The notes: a model not told the origin generated them from the sequence alone. A stretch of DNA of 64,000 bases from Carboxylicivirga litoralis (GCF_025499605.1 NZ_JAFMVC010000001.1:62001-126000); one strand, 5' to 3'. Numbered from the stretch's first letter, positions 43,524 to 53,957 are shown. Program-made: numbers and translations.

Positions 43524-44702
43524 TTAGTAAATCATTTCCTCACGGAAATTCTCAACAATTGATGAAAATGAGTTGGCAACCGATTGTCCCAAACCACATT
43601 TTGCCGTTACACGCATAGCCTCTGCTAAATCAAGTAGTTTATCAAGGTAAGCAGATGGTTGTTCACCTTTTTTCACGGCCTGAATACCAATTAATAATTG
43701 TTGAGTACCCACCCGACAAGGTGTACACTGACCACATGATTCTTCGACAAAGAAATCGAGGTAATTATGCAACACATTATACATCGAGCGTGAAGAGTTA
43801 AAAATCATCATGGAACCTCCTGTTGGTAATGATGTTCCGCGAAGCTTTCCTTGGTAACCAATGACTGTCTTACCAAATCGCTTACGCGGTACACAAAAAC
43901 CAGAGGCACCACCAACCTGCACAGCCTTGGAGTCACCATCTCCAAAATCGTCAACAAACTTTTGCAACGACATACCAAACTCTAATTCGTAAATTCCAGG
44001 AATTGGTGTATCTCCCGAGACTGAAAATACTTTAGATCCACGCGAATCCTGAATACCCAAATCTTTAAATTTATCAGGCCCATATTTGAAGATTGAGTAA
44101 GTATGGGCCAAGGTTTCTACATTATTGATAACCGTTGGTTTACCTTTGTAACCAAAATCAGTTGGGAAAGGTGGTTTATTGCGTGGCTCGCCACGTTTAC
44201 CTTCCATACTTTCAAATAAGGCACTCTCTTCTCCACAGATATATGCCCCACTACCCATAAATATCTCTACTCTAAAATTTAACTTGAGCGTATCGAGCAG
44301 TTGATGAAACTCTTCAATCACCTTAAGCAACTGTGGTTTAAGAAATGTGTATTCGCTTCGAAGATATATATAACCTTTTTGAGCTCCGATTATTTTAGCA
44401 CAAACAGCCATCCCTGATAAAACCTTATGCGGTACGCTGGATAGTATTTCACGATCTTTAAATGTTCCCGGCTCGCCTTCGTCTGCGTTACAAATAACAA
44501 ATTTCTCATCGACTTGAGCTTCGGCGGCCAACTTCCATTTTAAACCCGTTGGAAAACCAGCACCACCACGCCCCTTAAGACCTGAGCTGATTAGATCATT
44601 AATTACTTCATCATTTTTTTTTGCGAATGTCTTCTTTAAAATGATATCTGTATCATATTCGTTCTTAAAAATAAGATCGAGTCTTTGTAAGTTCTTATTC
44701 AT
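43524..44702 (-). CDS. NADH-linked [FeFe]-hydrogenase NuoF-like subunit, short form
   Basis: A 392-residue flavin subunit with the NADH/FMN domain (GLKGRGGAGFPTGLKW near 40-55; GSGAYICGEESALFESMEG) and the [4Fe-4S] site ESCGQCTPCRVG. Compared with the set 1 HydB it lacks both the N-terminal [2Fe-2S] domain and the C-terminal two-cluster ferredoxin domain, about 200 residues in all. Short NuoF subunits of this kind are known in NADH-dependent, apparently non-bifurcating hydrogenases such as that of Syntrophomonas, so set 2 may work with NADH alone. Gap of 10 bp to hydA. Confidence 0.93.
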   Translation of the reverse strand: MNKNLQRLDLIFKNEYDTDIILKKTFAKKNDEVINDLISSGLKGRGGAGFPTGLKWKLAAEAQVDEKFVICNADEGEPGTFKDREILSSVPHKVLSGMAVCAKIIGAQKGYIYLRSEYTFLKPQLLKVIEEFHQLLDTLKLNFRVEIFMGSGAYICGEESALFESMEGKRGEPRNKPPFPTDFGYKGKPTVINNVETLAHTYSIFKYGPDKFKDLGIQDSRGSKVFSVSGDTPIPGIYELEFGMSLQKFVDDFGDGDSKAVQVGGASGFCVPRKRFGKTVIGYQGKLRGTSLPTGGSMMIFNSSRSMYNVLHNYLDFFVEESCGQCTPCRVGTQQLLIGIQAVKKGEQPSAYLDKLLDLAEAMRVTAKCGLGQSVANSFSSIVENFREEMIY

Positions 44703-44746
44703 ATTGTTGCGTGTTTTATGAAATCAGATGAGGAACTAACCACAAA

Positions 44747-45226
44747 TCAGTTAGCATTGATTTCCTTTTGTTTATATTCCATAATTATTTCACGCACTTT
44801 TTCCGGCGTTAGTTCGGTGTAGGGCTCATCATTAATAAGCATTGCCGGCCCTTTATGACATTGACCAAGGCAATTTGTTTCGAGCAAAGTAAACTTACGG
44901 TCGTGTGTGGTTTCGCCCAAATTAATCTTCAAAACTGTCTCCAGTTCTTCAATTATCTGATTTTTTCCATGCATCATGCAGGTAATGGTTTTACATACAC
45001 GAATCACATACTTTCCGAGCGGTTTAGTATGAAGAAATGAATAGAAAGTGGCAGTTCCATAAACTTGAGCAGCTGATATATTCAGCTCTCGCGCCACTTC
45101 CACCATGGCATCTTCTGAAATGTGCTGTTCCTGGTGAACGATTCCTTGAAGAATAGGTAAAAGGCTCTCCATTGACCGGCCATGTAGGTCTGCCAATCCT
45201 TTTACCAATTGTTTAACTTCAGCCAT
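44747..45226 (-). CDS. NADH-linked [FeFe]-hydrogenase NuoE-like subunit, set 2
   Basis: A 159-residue thioredoxin-fold [2Fe-2S] protein with CKTITC (CX4C) and CLGQC (CX3C) as cluster ligands, and the N-terminal helical part (SEDAMVEVARELNISAAQVY). It is the first gene of the leftward hydrogenase cluster. No TTTG-N19-TAnnTTTG promoter was found upstream, which would fit control by another sigma factor, but the evidence is negative only. Confidence 0.93.
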   Translation of the reverse strand: MAEVKQLVKGLADLHGRSMESLLPILQGIVHQEQHISEDAMVEVARELNISAAQVYGTATFYSFLHTKPLGKYVIRVCKTITCMMHGKNQIIEELETVLKINLGETTHDRKFTLLETNCLGQCHKGPAMLINDEPYTELTPEKVREIIMEYKQKEINAN

Positions 45227-45490
45227 AATTGTTGATTTAAGGGTTGTTAAAAAATTATTGGTATAAAGAATTATTTCTTTAAAAGTTAAGATTTTTTAAC
45301 ATTTAATTCCATGACAAATCTCATGATTACAGATTTTATTCATTATTAATACTCATTCTTAATAACTTATTATCAACATATTAATAACTATTTAAGCATT
45401 TTGAATACTTTAACTAAAAATATCAGTAATTCAGGCAGAAGGTTTTATTAATCCTGTCATTTTTCCGATCTTTGCACAAAATATACAACA
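45227..45490. other. Divergent intergenic region upstream of the hydrogenase cluster
   Basis: 264 bp, very AT-rich. For the plus-strand gene, GATCTTTG at 45467-45474 is a one-mismatch -7 box 17 bp before the GTG start, with TTTA about 19 bp upstream. For the hydrogenase cluster on the minus strand the nearest candidate is GAGATTTG (45322-45315), also one mismatch, without a -33 box. An ATTAA-N9-TTAAT inverted repeat lies at about 45345-45363. Confidence 0.4.
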
Positions 45491-46168
45491 GTGGATAAGA
45501 AAGAACTGCAGCAAATGATTCTGGAAGGTGAACACCAGACACAGGATTTCAAATTTGCAATTACAGATACAAAAAAGATAGCCCGCTCAATTGCCGCTTT
45601 TGCCAATACGGATGGTGGTCGCTTGCTAATTGGCGTAAAGGATAATGGAAAGATTGCCGGCATTGAATCCGACGAAGAATACTACATGATTGAGTCAGCA
45701 GCTAGTCGCCATTGTCGCCCTGGTGTTAAGTTTGAAACACGCAAATGGGAAATCGAAGGCAAAACAGTATTGGAGATCATCATTGAGAAGAGTAAAAATC
45801 GTCCACACTCTGCTCCAGATAAAGATGGTAAGCCTACTTATTATGTTAGAGTGAAAGACCAAAATTTAGTGGCCAATCGAATCCTGACTGAAGTATGGAA
45901 GCGCGACAAACAACCAGGAGGGGCATTATTAAAAATTAAATATGCAGAGAGTAAGCTTCTAACTTATCTAGGTGTTCATGGTTATATCACATTTTCGAAG
46001 TTTTGTGGCATGGCCAATATTAGCCCACGCAAAGCAGAAAAAATACTGATCAACCTGATTCATATGAAAGTGATTGAAATGGATATTACCGAAAATCAGA
46101 TTTTTTATAAAATGAATAGCAAGCCGGAATATCCGGAGCCTAATCAGGATTTACCAGAAGACTGGTAG
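45491..46168 (+). CDS. AlbA_2 (Schlafen-type AAA_4) domain protein
   Basis: A 225-residue protein starting with GTG. Residues about 1-125 form an AlbA_2 domain (EGEHQTQDFKFAITDTKKIA, FANTDGGRLLIGVKDNGKI, then PTYYVRVKDQN), followed by a winged-helix-like C-terminal part (about 145-215). AlbA_2 proteins are thought to bind nucleic acid and many act as transcription regulators; the target is unknown. It is divergent from the hydrogenase cluster, so a role in controlling it is possible but unproved. The last 29 bp overlap the 3' end of the convergent serine hydrolase gene. Confidence 0.88.
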   Translation: MDKKELQQMILEGEHQTQDFKFAITDTKKIARSIAAFANTDGGRLLIGVKDNGKIAGIESDEEYYMIESAASRHCRPGVKFETRKWEIEGKTVLEIIIEKSKNRPHSAPDKDGKPTYYVRVKDQNLVANRILTEVWKRDKQPGGALLKIKYAESKLLTYLGVHGYITFSKFCGMANISPRKAEKILINLIHMKVIEMDITENQIFYKMNSKPEYPEPNQDLPEDW

Positions 46169-47957
46169 ATTCTTTCTCTTTAATGGCATCATAGAAAATC
46201 TGCTGGATGCTTGGTCGCACATTCATCTGGTAGATTAACCTATTGTTTCGGCTTGGATAAACTCTATTCGACAAAAAGATATACACCAACTCATATTCTG
46301 GATCAACCCACACAAATGTGCCGGTAAAGCCACTGTGTCCGAAACTTTTCGAGCTAACACCAGGAGCCGGATAGCTTTCTTTTATTGATAAGGTATCGTT
46401 GCCAAACAAAGGCTTATCAAATCCTGCTCCTCGCCTATTTTCATTATCAGGATACTGCACTTTTGAAAATTCATCAATTACTTCTTCTGAGATGTATTCT
46501 TTTCCGGCATAACTTCCCCTGTTAAGATACATTTGCATAAGTTTAGCTAAATCATCTGCACTTGAAAACAGACCGGCATTACCCGAAACACCGCCCATAA
46601 CAGCTGCCGCTTCATCATGCACCACGCCTTTTATTTGCTTCTTACGAAAGTTACCATCATATTCGGTTGGAACAATTCGATTATCCTCCATTTTGTCCAT
46701 TGGATTATATACTAGAGAAGAGGCTCCTAAGGGGGTGAAAAAGTTCTTATACAATAAGCTTTCAAATTCATTTTGATATAACTCAGAAAGCAGCTGGGGA
46801 TAAATCATATACGATAAACCGCTATACTTATATTTGGCCTCATCGAGCAACGGTGATTTACGAATAGCCTTGTAAACCTTCTTTTTAAAAGCTGTAGAAA
46901 GATATAAATTATCATCAATCTTCAGAGCATATTTGTCTGAAGCATGTAATTGGAAATACTTATCATTTAAATGCCCATCATTTAACAACCAAGGATAATA
47001 ATTAATATAAGGCGTTAATCGGGCCTGATGTGCCAATACTTCGCGCAAGGTCATCTCTTCCTTATTAGAGCGATGAAACAAACGCTTCTTCCAATCAGGC
47101 CAATAGGTATAGAATGCCGCATCTAAATCCATCAGATTCTCATCGCAGGCTTTCATAATCAAAGGCAGCGGCCCGGAAATTTTCGTCACCGATGCCAGAT
47201 CATAAACATCATGTTGCTGAACCTTCACCCGCTTATTGAAAGTATGAAAACCGTAGGATTCATTAAAAATCACCGTTCCTTTATACGCAACTAATATACG
47301 GCATCCCGGGAAAGCTCCCTCTTCTGTGGCTTTCTGGGCTATTGAATCGACTTTGTGTTTAATGTTAGGTCCATTTAAACCATGAAATTCAGCAGGCAAA
47401 TAATTTAGGCGGTTACTTTTATTCCAACTTACACCACCCTCTTTTAAATCAAATCCACGAAATACATATTGAATGGATAGATCTCTTGATAAGGAACAAT
47501 TCTTATAACAATACAATGCATTGGTCGCGACACGAGCATGTGCCTTTAAGCTTTCACACAACGAATCTCCAAATAACAATAAAGAAAGTTTAGTGACTTT
47601 CTGTAGTTCCAATAGCTGATTTCTATTGTACAGGCTGTCTGCCACAACTATCAAATGCTCAATGAAGTCACTCTCAACTTGCTCAATAATATCCAAATTG
47701 TGAGCTTTGTAAATAGGGACATCATTATAACGAAGAATATAATTGTTCCATTCCTCCGCATTATCATTGATCAGAAAGCCTATTTTCTCCGACTCTAAAT
47801 CGGTAATGGGAAAGTTATCACCCGATTGGCGAATGACCTGAAAATGCTTTACAATACTGTCAACTGGCTCTACACAAGAAGAAAATTGATTTTGGCCAAC
47901 CATATGTAACTGACCTATTATCAAGAATGTAACAATTCCTATTATTCTAATTTTCAT
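46140..47957 (-). CDS. Serine hydrolase (beta-lactamase fold) fused to a GH3 C-terminal-like domain
   Basis: A 605-residue exported protein (signal peptide about 1-21). Residues about 50-190 resemble the C-terminal domain of GH3 beta-N-acetylglucosaminidases (FPITDLESEKIGFLIND, LLLFGDSLCESLK, YCYKNCSLSRDLSIQYVFRG), but the GH3 catalytic barrel is absent. Residues about 195-600 are a class C beta-lactamase/AmiE-type domain with SVTK (256-259), YSG (378-380) and HSGFTG near the end, so the nucleophile and general base are present. In related species a full GH3-beta-lactamase fusion is usual. Its partner is namZ, 3 bp upstream; with it the enzyme probably trims MurNAc-peptides during peptidoglycan salvage. 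Amidase activity is inferred from AmiE. Confidence 0.85.
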   Translation of the reverse strand: MKIRIIGIVTFLIIGQLHMVGQNQFSSCVEPVDSIVKHFQVIRQSGDNFPITDLESEKIGFLINDNAEEWNNYILRYNDVPIYKAHNLDIIEQVESDFIEHLIVVADSLYNRNQLLELQKVTKLSLLLFGDSLCESLKAHARVATNALYCYKNCSLSRDLSIQYVFRGFDLKEGGVSWNKSNRLNYLPAEFHGLNGPNIKHKVDSIAQKATEEGAFPGCRILVAYKGTVIFNESYGFHTFNKRVKVQQHDVYDLASVTKISGPLPLIMKACDENLMDLDAAFYTYWPDWKKRLFHRSNKEEMTLREVLAHQARLTPYINYYPWLLNDGHLNDKYFQLHASDKYALKIDDNLYLSTAFKKKVYKAIRKSPLLDEAKYKYSGLSYMIYPQLLSELYQNEFESLLYKNFFTPLGASSLVYNPMDKMEDNRIVPTEYDGNFRKKQIKGVVHDEAAAVMGGVSGNAGLFSSADDLAKLMQMYLNRGSYAGKEYISEEVIDEFSKVQYPDNENRRGAGFDKPLFGNDTLSIKESYPAPGVSSKSFGHSGFTGTFVWVDPEYELVYIFLSNRVYPSRNNRLIYQMNVRPSIQQIFYDAIKEKESTSLLVNPD

Positions 47958-47960
47958 CGC

Positions 47961-49148
47961 TTATGGGTAAATAAGGTAGTAATTGCGAATTTTGGCATAT
48001 TTATCCAATTCAACTTGCCAGGTTTCACGAATTTGCTCTTCTGTTAAACCAGATTTTATCTGTTCTAGCAATTTATCAGTTCCTGCCAGCAAATTAAACC
48101 AACGCTCATTACTGATAAATGATTCATTATAACTTGATTTCTTGTAAAAATCGAGCAAATAGCTCAAACTTAAACGATGTGATAATGGTTCGTTTCGCAA
48201 ATCAACACCATAGCAGAGTTTATCTTGTTGTGGCGGATATTTCGACATTCCATCAATGCTAACAGGTGTAAAAGTGAATTCACCAAAAGTAGAATCGGGA
48301 TAACCAATAACTTGAAACGGCATATAGGTTCCACGCCCAACACTAACATCAGTTGCTTCAAAGAAGCATAACGATGGATATAAACGAATGGAAATATCAT
48401 TGGGTAAATTAGGTGAAGGCTTAATTGGTAATGAATACGACATATCATGTTGGTAATTATCCATCTCCAAAATAGTTAAATCACATTGTATCGAGTCCTT
48501 TAACCACTTTTCACCATTAATCATTTGAGCTAACTCTCCTACTGTTAATCCATGAACAACAGGAATTGGATGCATACCTACAAAGGACTTAAATTCTTTT
48601 TTCAAAATAGGCCCATCAAAGTAATCACCATTAGGGTTGGGGCGATCAAAAACTAGCATCTTAACATTATTCTCTGCACAAGCTTCCATCATGTAGTGCA
48701 TGGATGAGATATAGGTATAAAAACGTGCTCCCACATCCTGAATATCGAATATTACAACATCTAAACCAGACAAATCATCCCTAGTCGGCTTTTTATGCTT
48801 TCCGTATAGCGAAATGACCGGGATACCTGTTTTAGAATCTATATTGTCATCTATTTGCTCACCCGCATCAGCTTTACCTCTAAAACCATGTTCCGGAGCG
48901 AATATTTTCGTGACCTGAATATTCTGTGCTAAAAGGGTATCAACAATATGAACGCCATTCACCACTGAAGTGTGATTAACCAAAAGGCCAACTTTTTTAT
49001 TCAATAATAATGGCAGGTATTCTTCCCTTTGCTCACATCCTAGTCTGAGTTTTAGGTCGTCTTCAGAAGCTTTTGATTGACATGATGTAAATAGGATACT
49101 AATAAAAAAAAGATAGATGATTGTTTTTGGAGGGCACATAAGCAACAT
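47961..49148 (-). CDS. namZ: Exo-beta-N-acetylmuramidase NamZ (DUF1343), lipoprotein
   Basis: A NamZ-family enzyme (GH171, formerly DUF1343) that releases terminal MurNAc from peptidoglycan fragments. The core begins near LLNKKVGLLVNHTSVV and carries IFAPEHGFRG, with the conserved Glu proposed as catalytic, and DVVIFDIQDVGARFYTYISS. The start is uncertain. The ATG at 49148 (395 residues) or 49139 gives a lipoprotein signal ending LFTSC. The TTG at 49208 would put the start inside the terminator of the preceding gene. In Bacillus namZ lies with nagZ and amiE; here the serine hydrolase next to it matches amiE. Confidence 0.9.
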   Translation of the reverse strand: MLLMCPPKTIIYLFFISILFTSCQSKASEDDLKLRLGCEQREEYLPLLLNKKVGLLVNHTSVVNGVHIVDTLLAQNIQVTKIFAPEHGFRGKADAGEQIDDNIDSKTGIPVISLYGKHKKPTRDDLSGLDVVIFDIQDVGARFYTYISSMHYMMEACAENNVKMLVFDRPNPNGDYFDGPILKKEFKSFVGMHPIPVVHGLTVGELAQMINGEKWLKDSIQCDLTILEMDNYQHDMSYSLPIKPSPNLPNDISIRLYPSLCFFEATDVSVGRGTYMPFQVIGYPDSTFGEFTFTPVSIDGMSKYPPQQDKLCYGVDLRNEPLSHRLSLSYLLDFYKKSSYNESFISNERWFNLLAGTDKLLEQIKSGLTEEQIRETWQVELDKYAKIRNYYLIYP

Positions 49149-49161
49149 TTTTAGTAAAAAT

Positions 49162-49190
49162 AAAAAAAACGGAACAATGCTGCCCCGTTT
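49162..49190 (-). terminator. Terminator after the DUF3467 gene
   Basis: On the minus strand AAACGGGGCA-GCAT-TGTTCCGTTT forms a 10-bp stem with two G-T pairs, followed by eight T. It separates the DUF3467 gene from namZ. Confidence 0.85.
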
Positions 49191-49211
49191 CACTCCAAAT
49201 ATCTTCAATAT

Positions 49212-49532
49212 TTACGCCTGCCCTGCCGGTCCAAAATTCATTGGCATCGTTGGACCCTGCCCATTATTATCGGTATTTTTGATTGGTCCGTGCAACGACT
49301 CATAACGTGCAATATTATCTTTCAGCGCATTCATTAAACGCTTAGCATGTTCGGGTGTTAAAATCACACGAGATTTAACCTGAGCTTTGGGTACACCGGG
49401 CATAATCCTAACAAAGTCAACCACAAATTCGGCAGGCGAATGGGTGATAATGGCCAGGTTTGAATAAGTTCCCTGAGAAACTTCCTCATTCAACTCAATG
49501 TTAATTTGGTTTTGATTCTTCTTGTCTTCCAT
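49212..49532 (-). CDS. DUF3467 domain protein
   Basis: A 106-residue protein of a small family widespread in Bacteroidota and often found after rpoC. The core is INIELNEEVSQGTYSNLAII, FVVDFVRIMPGVPKAQVKSR, then LTPEHAKRLMNALKDNIARY. The function is not established. The C-terminal tail is Gly/Pro/Asn-rich. It lies 72 bp after rpoC beyond a strong terminator, so it needs its own promoter or read-through. Confidence 0.9.
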   Translation of the reverse strand: MEDKKNQNQINIELNEEVSQGTYSNLAIITHSPAEFVVDFVRIMPGVPKAQVKSRVILTPEHAKRLMNALKDNIARYESLHGPIKNTDNNGQGPTMPMNFGPAGQA

Positions 49533-49547
49533 AGTTATATCATTTTG

Positions 49548-49580
49548 AAAAAAGGGGAAGACACAATTGTGCTTCCCCTC
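49548..49580 (-). terminator. Terminator of the rpoBC operon
   Basis: On the minus strand AGGGGAAG and CTTCCCCT (8 bp), plus inner CACAA/TTGTG pairing, form a long stem followed by six T, 24 bp after the rpoC stop. Confidence 0.9.
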
Positions 49581-49603
49581 ATTCTCTATCTCAATAAATT
49601 AAT

Positions 49604-52600
49604 TTACTCCATCTCTTCGCTGGCTGCTTTTTTACTCACCAGGCTATCGTATTCTTCTTTCGAACCTACAACAACCTTAGTGAAGTTACGCACACCAGTA
49701 CCTGCAGGAATTAAGTGACCACAAATCACATTTTCCTTCAAGCCGTCTAATTTATCAACTTTACCCTGAATAGCCGCTTCATTAAGAACTTTGGTTGTTT
49801 CCTGGAAGGAAGCAGCCGACATAAAGCTCTTCGTTTGAAGTGCAGCACGCGTAATACCTTGTAGTACCTGACCCGATGTCGCTGGAATAGCTTCACGAGC
49901 TGTTACTAACTGAAGGTCACGACGCTTTAATTGTGAATTTTCATCTCGTAAACGACGGGCTGTAATAATCATGCCAGCTTTCAATGTTGATGAATCACCA
50001 GCATCTTCAACTACTTTCTTACCCCAGATATTGTCGTTTTCTTCCATGAATTCAACTTTATCCACAATCTGCTTTTCAAGGAACTTCGTATCACCCGGAT
50101 CAGCGATGTCTACTTTACGCATCATCTGACGAACGATAATTTCGAAGTGTTTATCGTTAATCTTTACACCCTGTAGACGATATACATCCTGTACCTCGTT
50201 TACAATGTACTCCTGAACGGCAGTAGGACCTTTGATACTTAAGATATCATTAGGTGTTGTTGCACCGTCAGAAAGTGGTGTACCGGCACGAACATAATCG
50301 TTCTCCTGAACAAGAATCTGTTTCGATAACGAAACCAAATACTTCTTCACATCGCCAGCTTTAGTGGTCACGATAATTTCGCGGTTACCACGTTTAATCT
50401 TACCGAATGTTACCTCTCCATCAACCTCAGAAACCACAGCTGGGTTACTTGGGTTACGGGCTTCAAACAACTCGGTTACACGTGGAAGACCACCGGTGAT
50501 ATCGCCTGCTTTACCAACTGCACGAGGTATTTTAGCAAGGATTTGCCCCTGTGCTACATCATCTCCTTCTTCAACAGCCATGTGAGCACCTACCGGTAAG
50601 TTGTAGTTTTTCAACACTTCACCGTCAGCACTTACCACACGTAAGCCGGCATTCTTAGTTTTATCACGCGTTTCAGTAATCACTTTTTCGCGGAAACCAG
50701 TTTGCTCATCTGACTCTTCTTTAAAAGTAACGCCGTCGATCATATTTTCGAAAGCCACCTTACCTTTTTTCTCAGAGATAATAAGCGCGTTATAAGGATC
50801 CCACTCACAAATCACGTCATCTTTCTTAATTTCTGCACCATTCTTAATGAAAAGCTTAGCACCATAAGGAATTGGGTGAGTTGTTAAAGCAATATTTGTA
50901 TTCTTATCGATGATACGCAATTCAGCCAAACGACCAATTACCACATCAACGTCTTCTCCTTCTTCAGTTTTCGATGGAACAGTACGTAATTCTTCAATTT
51001 CAGCAATACCATCGTACTTAGCAAGAATTTTGTTTTCTGAAGTGATGTTACCCGCAGTACCCCCTACGTGGAAGGTACGAAGTGTTAACTGTGTACCCGG
51101 CTCACCAATTGACTGAGCAGCAATAACACCAACAGACTCACCTAACTGAACCATACGGCCAGTAGCCAGGTTACGTCCGTAACACTTAGCACAAACACCT
51201 TTCTTCGACTCACATGTCAGTACCGAACGAATTTCAACACGCTCAATTGGTGATTCATCAACAATCTTAGCAGCTGTTTCACTAAACTCCTGACCGGACT
51301 TGATGATTAGTTCACCTGTACTTGGGTGGTGAATATCATGAACAGATACACGACCTAAGATACGCTCATAAAGCGATGCAACAACTTCCTCGTTGTTCTT
51401 AATATCAGTAGCTGTCAATCCGCGTAATGTACCACAATCTTCTTCAAGGATAACTACATCCTGAGATACATCGACCAAACGACGTGTCAGGTAACCCGCA
51501 TCGGCAGTTTTAAGGGCGGTATCCGCCAAACCTTTACGAGCACCGTGAGTAGAAATAAAGTACTCAAGTACCGATAGACCTTCTTTAAAGTTAGAAAGAA
51601 TTGGGTTTTCAATAATCTGACCTCCTTCAGCACCAGCTTTCTGCGGCTTGGCCATCAGACCCCTCATACCTGATAACTGACGAATCTGTTCTTTAGAACC
51701 CCTCGCACCAGAATCAAGCATCATGTAAACTGAGTTAAACCCTTGGTTATCCGTACTAATCTGGTTCATCAATGTCTGCGTCAGACGAGCATTAACATGC
51801 GTCCAGATATCGATAATCTGATTGTAACGCTCGTTGTTGGTGATGAAACCCATATTATAGTTATTCATCACTTCCTCAGCCTCATCGTATCCTTCTTGCA
51901 CGAGCGTTTCTTTCTCAGCAGGGATAATTACGTCACCTAAGTTGAAAGACAAACCACCTTCGAATGCCATACGGTATCCAAGGTTCTTAATATCATCCAG
52001 GAAGTTAGCTGTACGTGGCGTACCACATACTTTGTGTACATCACCAATGATATCACGTAAGGCCTTCTTCGTAAGAACCGTATTGATATATCCAGCTTCG
52101 TTTGGTACAAATTCGTTGAAAAGAATTCGACCAACAGTTGTTTCAATAACTTTAGTTACAATTTCACCATTCTCATCGGTATCCAAAGTCTTAACTTTAA
52201 CGATAGCATGTAAGTCAACACGTTTTTCGTTGAAAGCAATCTTTGTCTCTTCAGGAGAATAGAACATCAAACCTTCACCTTTGGCACCTTCACGCGCTTT
52301 AGTCATGTAGTACAGACCCAAGACCATATCCTGAGATGGTACTGTAATAGGTGCACCGTTAGCCGGGTTTAAGATGTTTTGTGAAGCCAGCATTAACATT
52401 TGAGCTTCCAAAATAGCCGCATTACCTAATGGTAAGTGAACAGCCATCTGGTCACCATCGAAGTCGGCGTTAAATGCCGCACATGCTAATGGGTGTAACT
52501 GAATGGCTTTACCCTCGATTAATTTTGGTTGGAAAGCCTGAATACCTAAACGGTGAAGCGTTGGGGCACGGTTTAACAGAACCGGATGACCTTTCAACAC

Positions 52601-53878
52601 GTTTTCAAGAATATCCCAAACAACAGGGTCTTTGCGATCTACAATTTTCTTTGCAGACTTTACCGTTTTAACAACACCGCGCTCAATTAGCTTACGGATC
52701 ACAAACGGCTTATATAGCTCGGCTGCCATATCTTTTGGCAAACCACACTCATGCATATTTAATTCAGGACCTACAACAATAACCGAACGAGCTGAATAGT
52801 CAACACGCTTACCAAGTAGGTTCTGACGGAAACGTCCTTGCTTACCTTTTAAGCTGTCACTTAAAGATTTTAATGGACGGTTTGAATCTGTTTTAACAGC
52901 ATTTGATTTACGTGAGTTATCAAACAATGAATCAACAGATTCCTGAAGCATACGTTTCTCATTACGCAAAATTACTTCAGGCGCCTTAATTTCAATTAAT
53001 CGCTTCAAACGGTTATTACGGATAATAACACGACGATACAAATCGTTAAGGTCAGATGTTGCAAAACGACCACCATCCAATGGTACTAGTGGACGTAATT
53101 CCGGCGGAATAACTGGCACCACTTTCACAACCATCCATTCAGGACGGTTAATACCTTGTGAATCGCGGAATGATTCTACAACATTCAAACGCTTTAAGGC
53201 TTCATTTTTACGTTGCTGAGATGTTTCTGTGTTAGCCTTGTGACGTAAATCGTATGATAAAGAATCTAAATCAATTCGACCTAGCAACATGTGCAATGCT
53301 TCTGCACCCATCTTAGCGATGAACTTATTTGGATCATCGTCATCAAGATGCTGATTTTCTTTCGGAAGTGTTTCCAGAATATCTAAATATTCCTCTTCTG
53401 TCAAGAAATCCATTTTATTGATGCCATCCTCAGCTTTAATACCAGGATTAATTACAACATAGCGTTCGTAATAAATGATGGTATCCAACTTTTTAGTTGG
53501 CAAACCAAGTAAGTAACCAATTTTGTTTGGCAACGACTTAAAGTACCAAATGTGTGCAACAGGCACCACCAATGAGATGTGTCCCATACGCTCACGACGT
53601 ACTTTTTTCTCTGTTACCTCTACCCCACATCGATCACAAACGATGCCACGGTAACGAATTCGCTTATATTTACCACAGTGACATTCGTAATCCTTAACAG
53701 GACCGAAAATTCTCTCACAGAATAATCCGTCACGCTCAGGTTTGTATGTACGGTAATTTATTGTTTCTGGCTTCAATACCTCACCACTCGACATCTCCAG
53801 AATCTCTTCAGGAGAAGCTAGTCCAATCGTGATTTTATTGAAGTTACTCTTTTGTTTCTGATCTCTTCTAAATGCCAT
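49604..53878 (-). CDS. rpoC: RNA polymerase beta' subunit
   Basis: A 1424-residue subunit, the usual Bacteroidota length. Visible marks: the N-terminal zinc site ([20 protein letters not shown]), the active-site Mg2+ motif NADFDGD within [16 protein letters not shown], the bridge-helix/trigger-loop region, and the second zinc site ([13 protein letters not shown]). No truncation or frameshift. It follows rpoB by 79 bp and is the last gene of the tRNA-tuf-rpl-rpo operon. Confidence 0.98.
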   Translation of the reverse strand: MAFRRDQKQKSNFNKITIGLASPEEILEMSSGEVLKPETINYRTYKPERDGLFCERIFGPVKDYECHCGKYKRIRYRGIVCDRCGVEVTEKKVRRERMGHISLVVPVAHIWYFKSLPNKIGYLLGLPTKKLDTIIYYERYVVINPGIKAEDGINKMDFLTEEEYLDILETLPKENQHLDDDDPNKFIAKMGAEALHMLLGRIDLDSLSYDLRHKANTETSQQRKNEALKRLNVVESFRDSQGINRPEWMVVKVVPVIPPELRPLVPLDGGRFATSDLNDLYRRVIIRNNRLKRLIEIKAPEVILRNEKRMLQESVDSLFDNSRKSNAVKTDSNRPLKSLSDSLKGKQGRFRQNLLGKRVDYSARSVIVVGPELNMHECGLPKDMAAELYKPFVIRKLIERGVVKTVKSAKKIVDRKDPVVWDILENVLKGHPVLLNRAPTLHRLGIQAFQPKLIEGKAIQLHPLACAAFNADFDGDQMAVHLPLGNAAILEAQMLMLASQNILNPANGAPITVPSQDMVLGLYYMTKAREGAKGEGLMFYSPEETKIAFNEKRVDLHAIVKVKTLDTDENGEIVTKVIETTVGRILFNEFVPNEAGYINTVLTKKALRDIIGDVHKVCGTPRTANFLDDIKNLGYRMAFEGGLSFNLGDVIIPAEKETLVQEGYDEAEEVMNNYNMGFITNNERYNQIIDIWTHVNARLTQTLMNQISTDNQGFNSVYMMLDSGARGSKEQIRQLSGMRGLMAKPQKAGAEGGQIIENPILSNFKEGLSVLEYFISTHGARKGLADTALKTADAGYLTRRLVDVSQDVVILEEDCGTLRGLTATDIKNNEEVVASLYERILGRVSVHDIHHPSTGELIIKSGQEFSETAAKIVDESPIERVEIRSVLTCESKKGVCAKCYGRNLATGRMVQLGESVGVIAAQSIGEPGTQLTLRTFHVGGTAGNITSENKILAKYDGIAEIEELRTVPSKTEEGEDVDVVIGRLAELRIIDKNTNIALTTHPIPYGAKLFIKNGAEIKKDDVICEWDPYNALIISEKKGKVAFENMIDGVTFKEESDEQTGFREKVITETRDKTKNAGLRVVSADGEVLKNYNLPVGAHMAVEEGDDVAQGQILAKIPRAVGKAGDITGGLPRVTELFEARNPSNPAVVSEVDGEVTFGKIKRGNREIIVTTKAGDVKKYLVSLSKQILVQENDYVRAGTPLSDGATTPNDILSIKGPTAVQEYIVNEVQDVYRLQGVKINDKHFEIIVRQMMRKVDIADPGDTKFLEKQIVDKVEFMEENDNIWGKKVVEDAGDSSTLKAGMIITARRLRDENSQLKRRDLQLVTAREAIPATSGQVLQGITRAALQTKSFMSAASFQETTKVLNEAAIQGKVDKLDGLKENVICGHLIPAGTGVRNFTKVVVGSKEEYDSLVSKKAASEEME

Positions 53879-53957
53879 ATAGCGTAGAGTATTATTGTAA
53901 ATTATATAATATGGTTATCAAGAGAGAAGCACAGAGCCTCTCTCTTCGATCAGACTA

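Noticed and set aside
45227-45340. Sigma-54 promoter for the hydrogenase cluster
   Set aside because: No paired GG and GC elements at the needed spacing were seen in this very AT-rich region.
49149-49208. Longer namZ start at the TTG at 49208
   Set aside because: It would put the start codon upstream of a strong terminator hairpin of the preceding gene; the ATG at 49148 or 49139 gives a normal lipoprotein signal.
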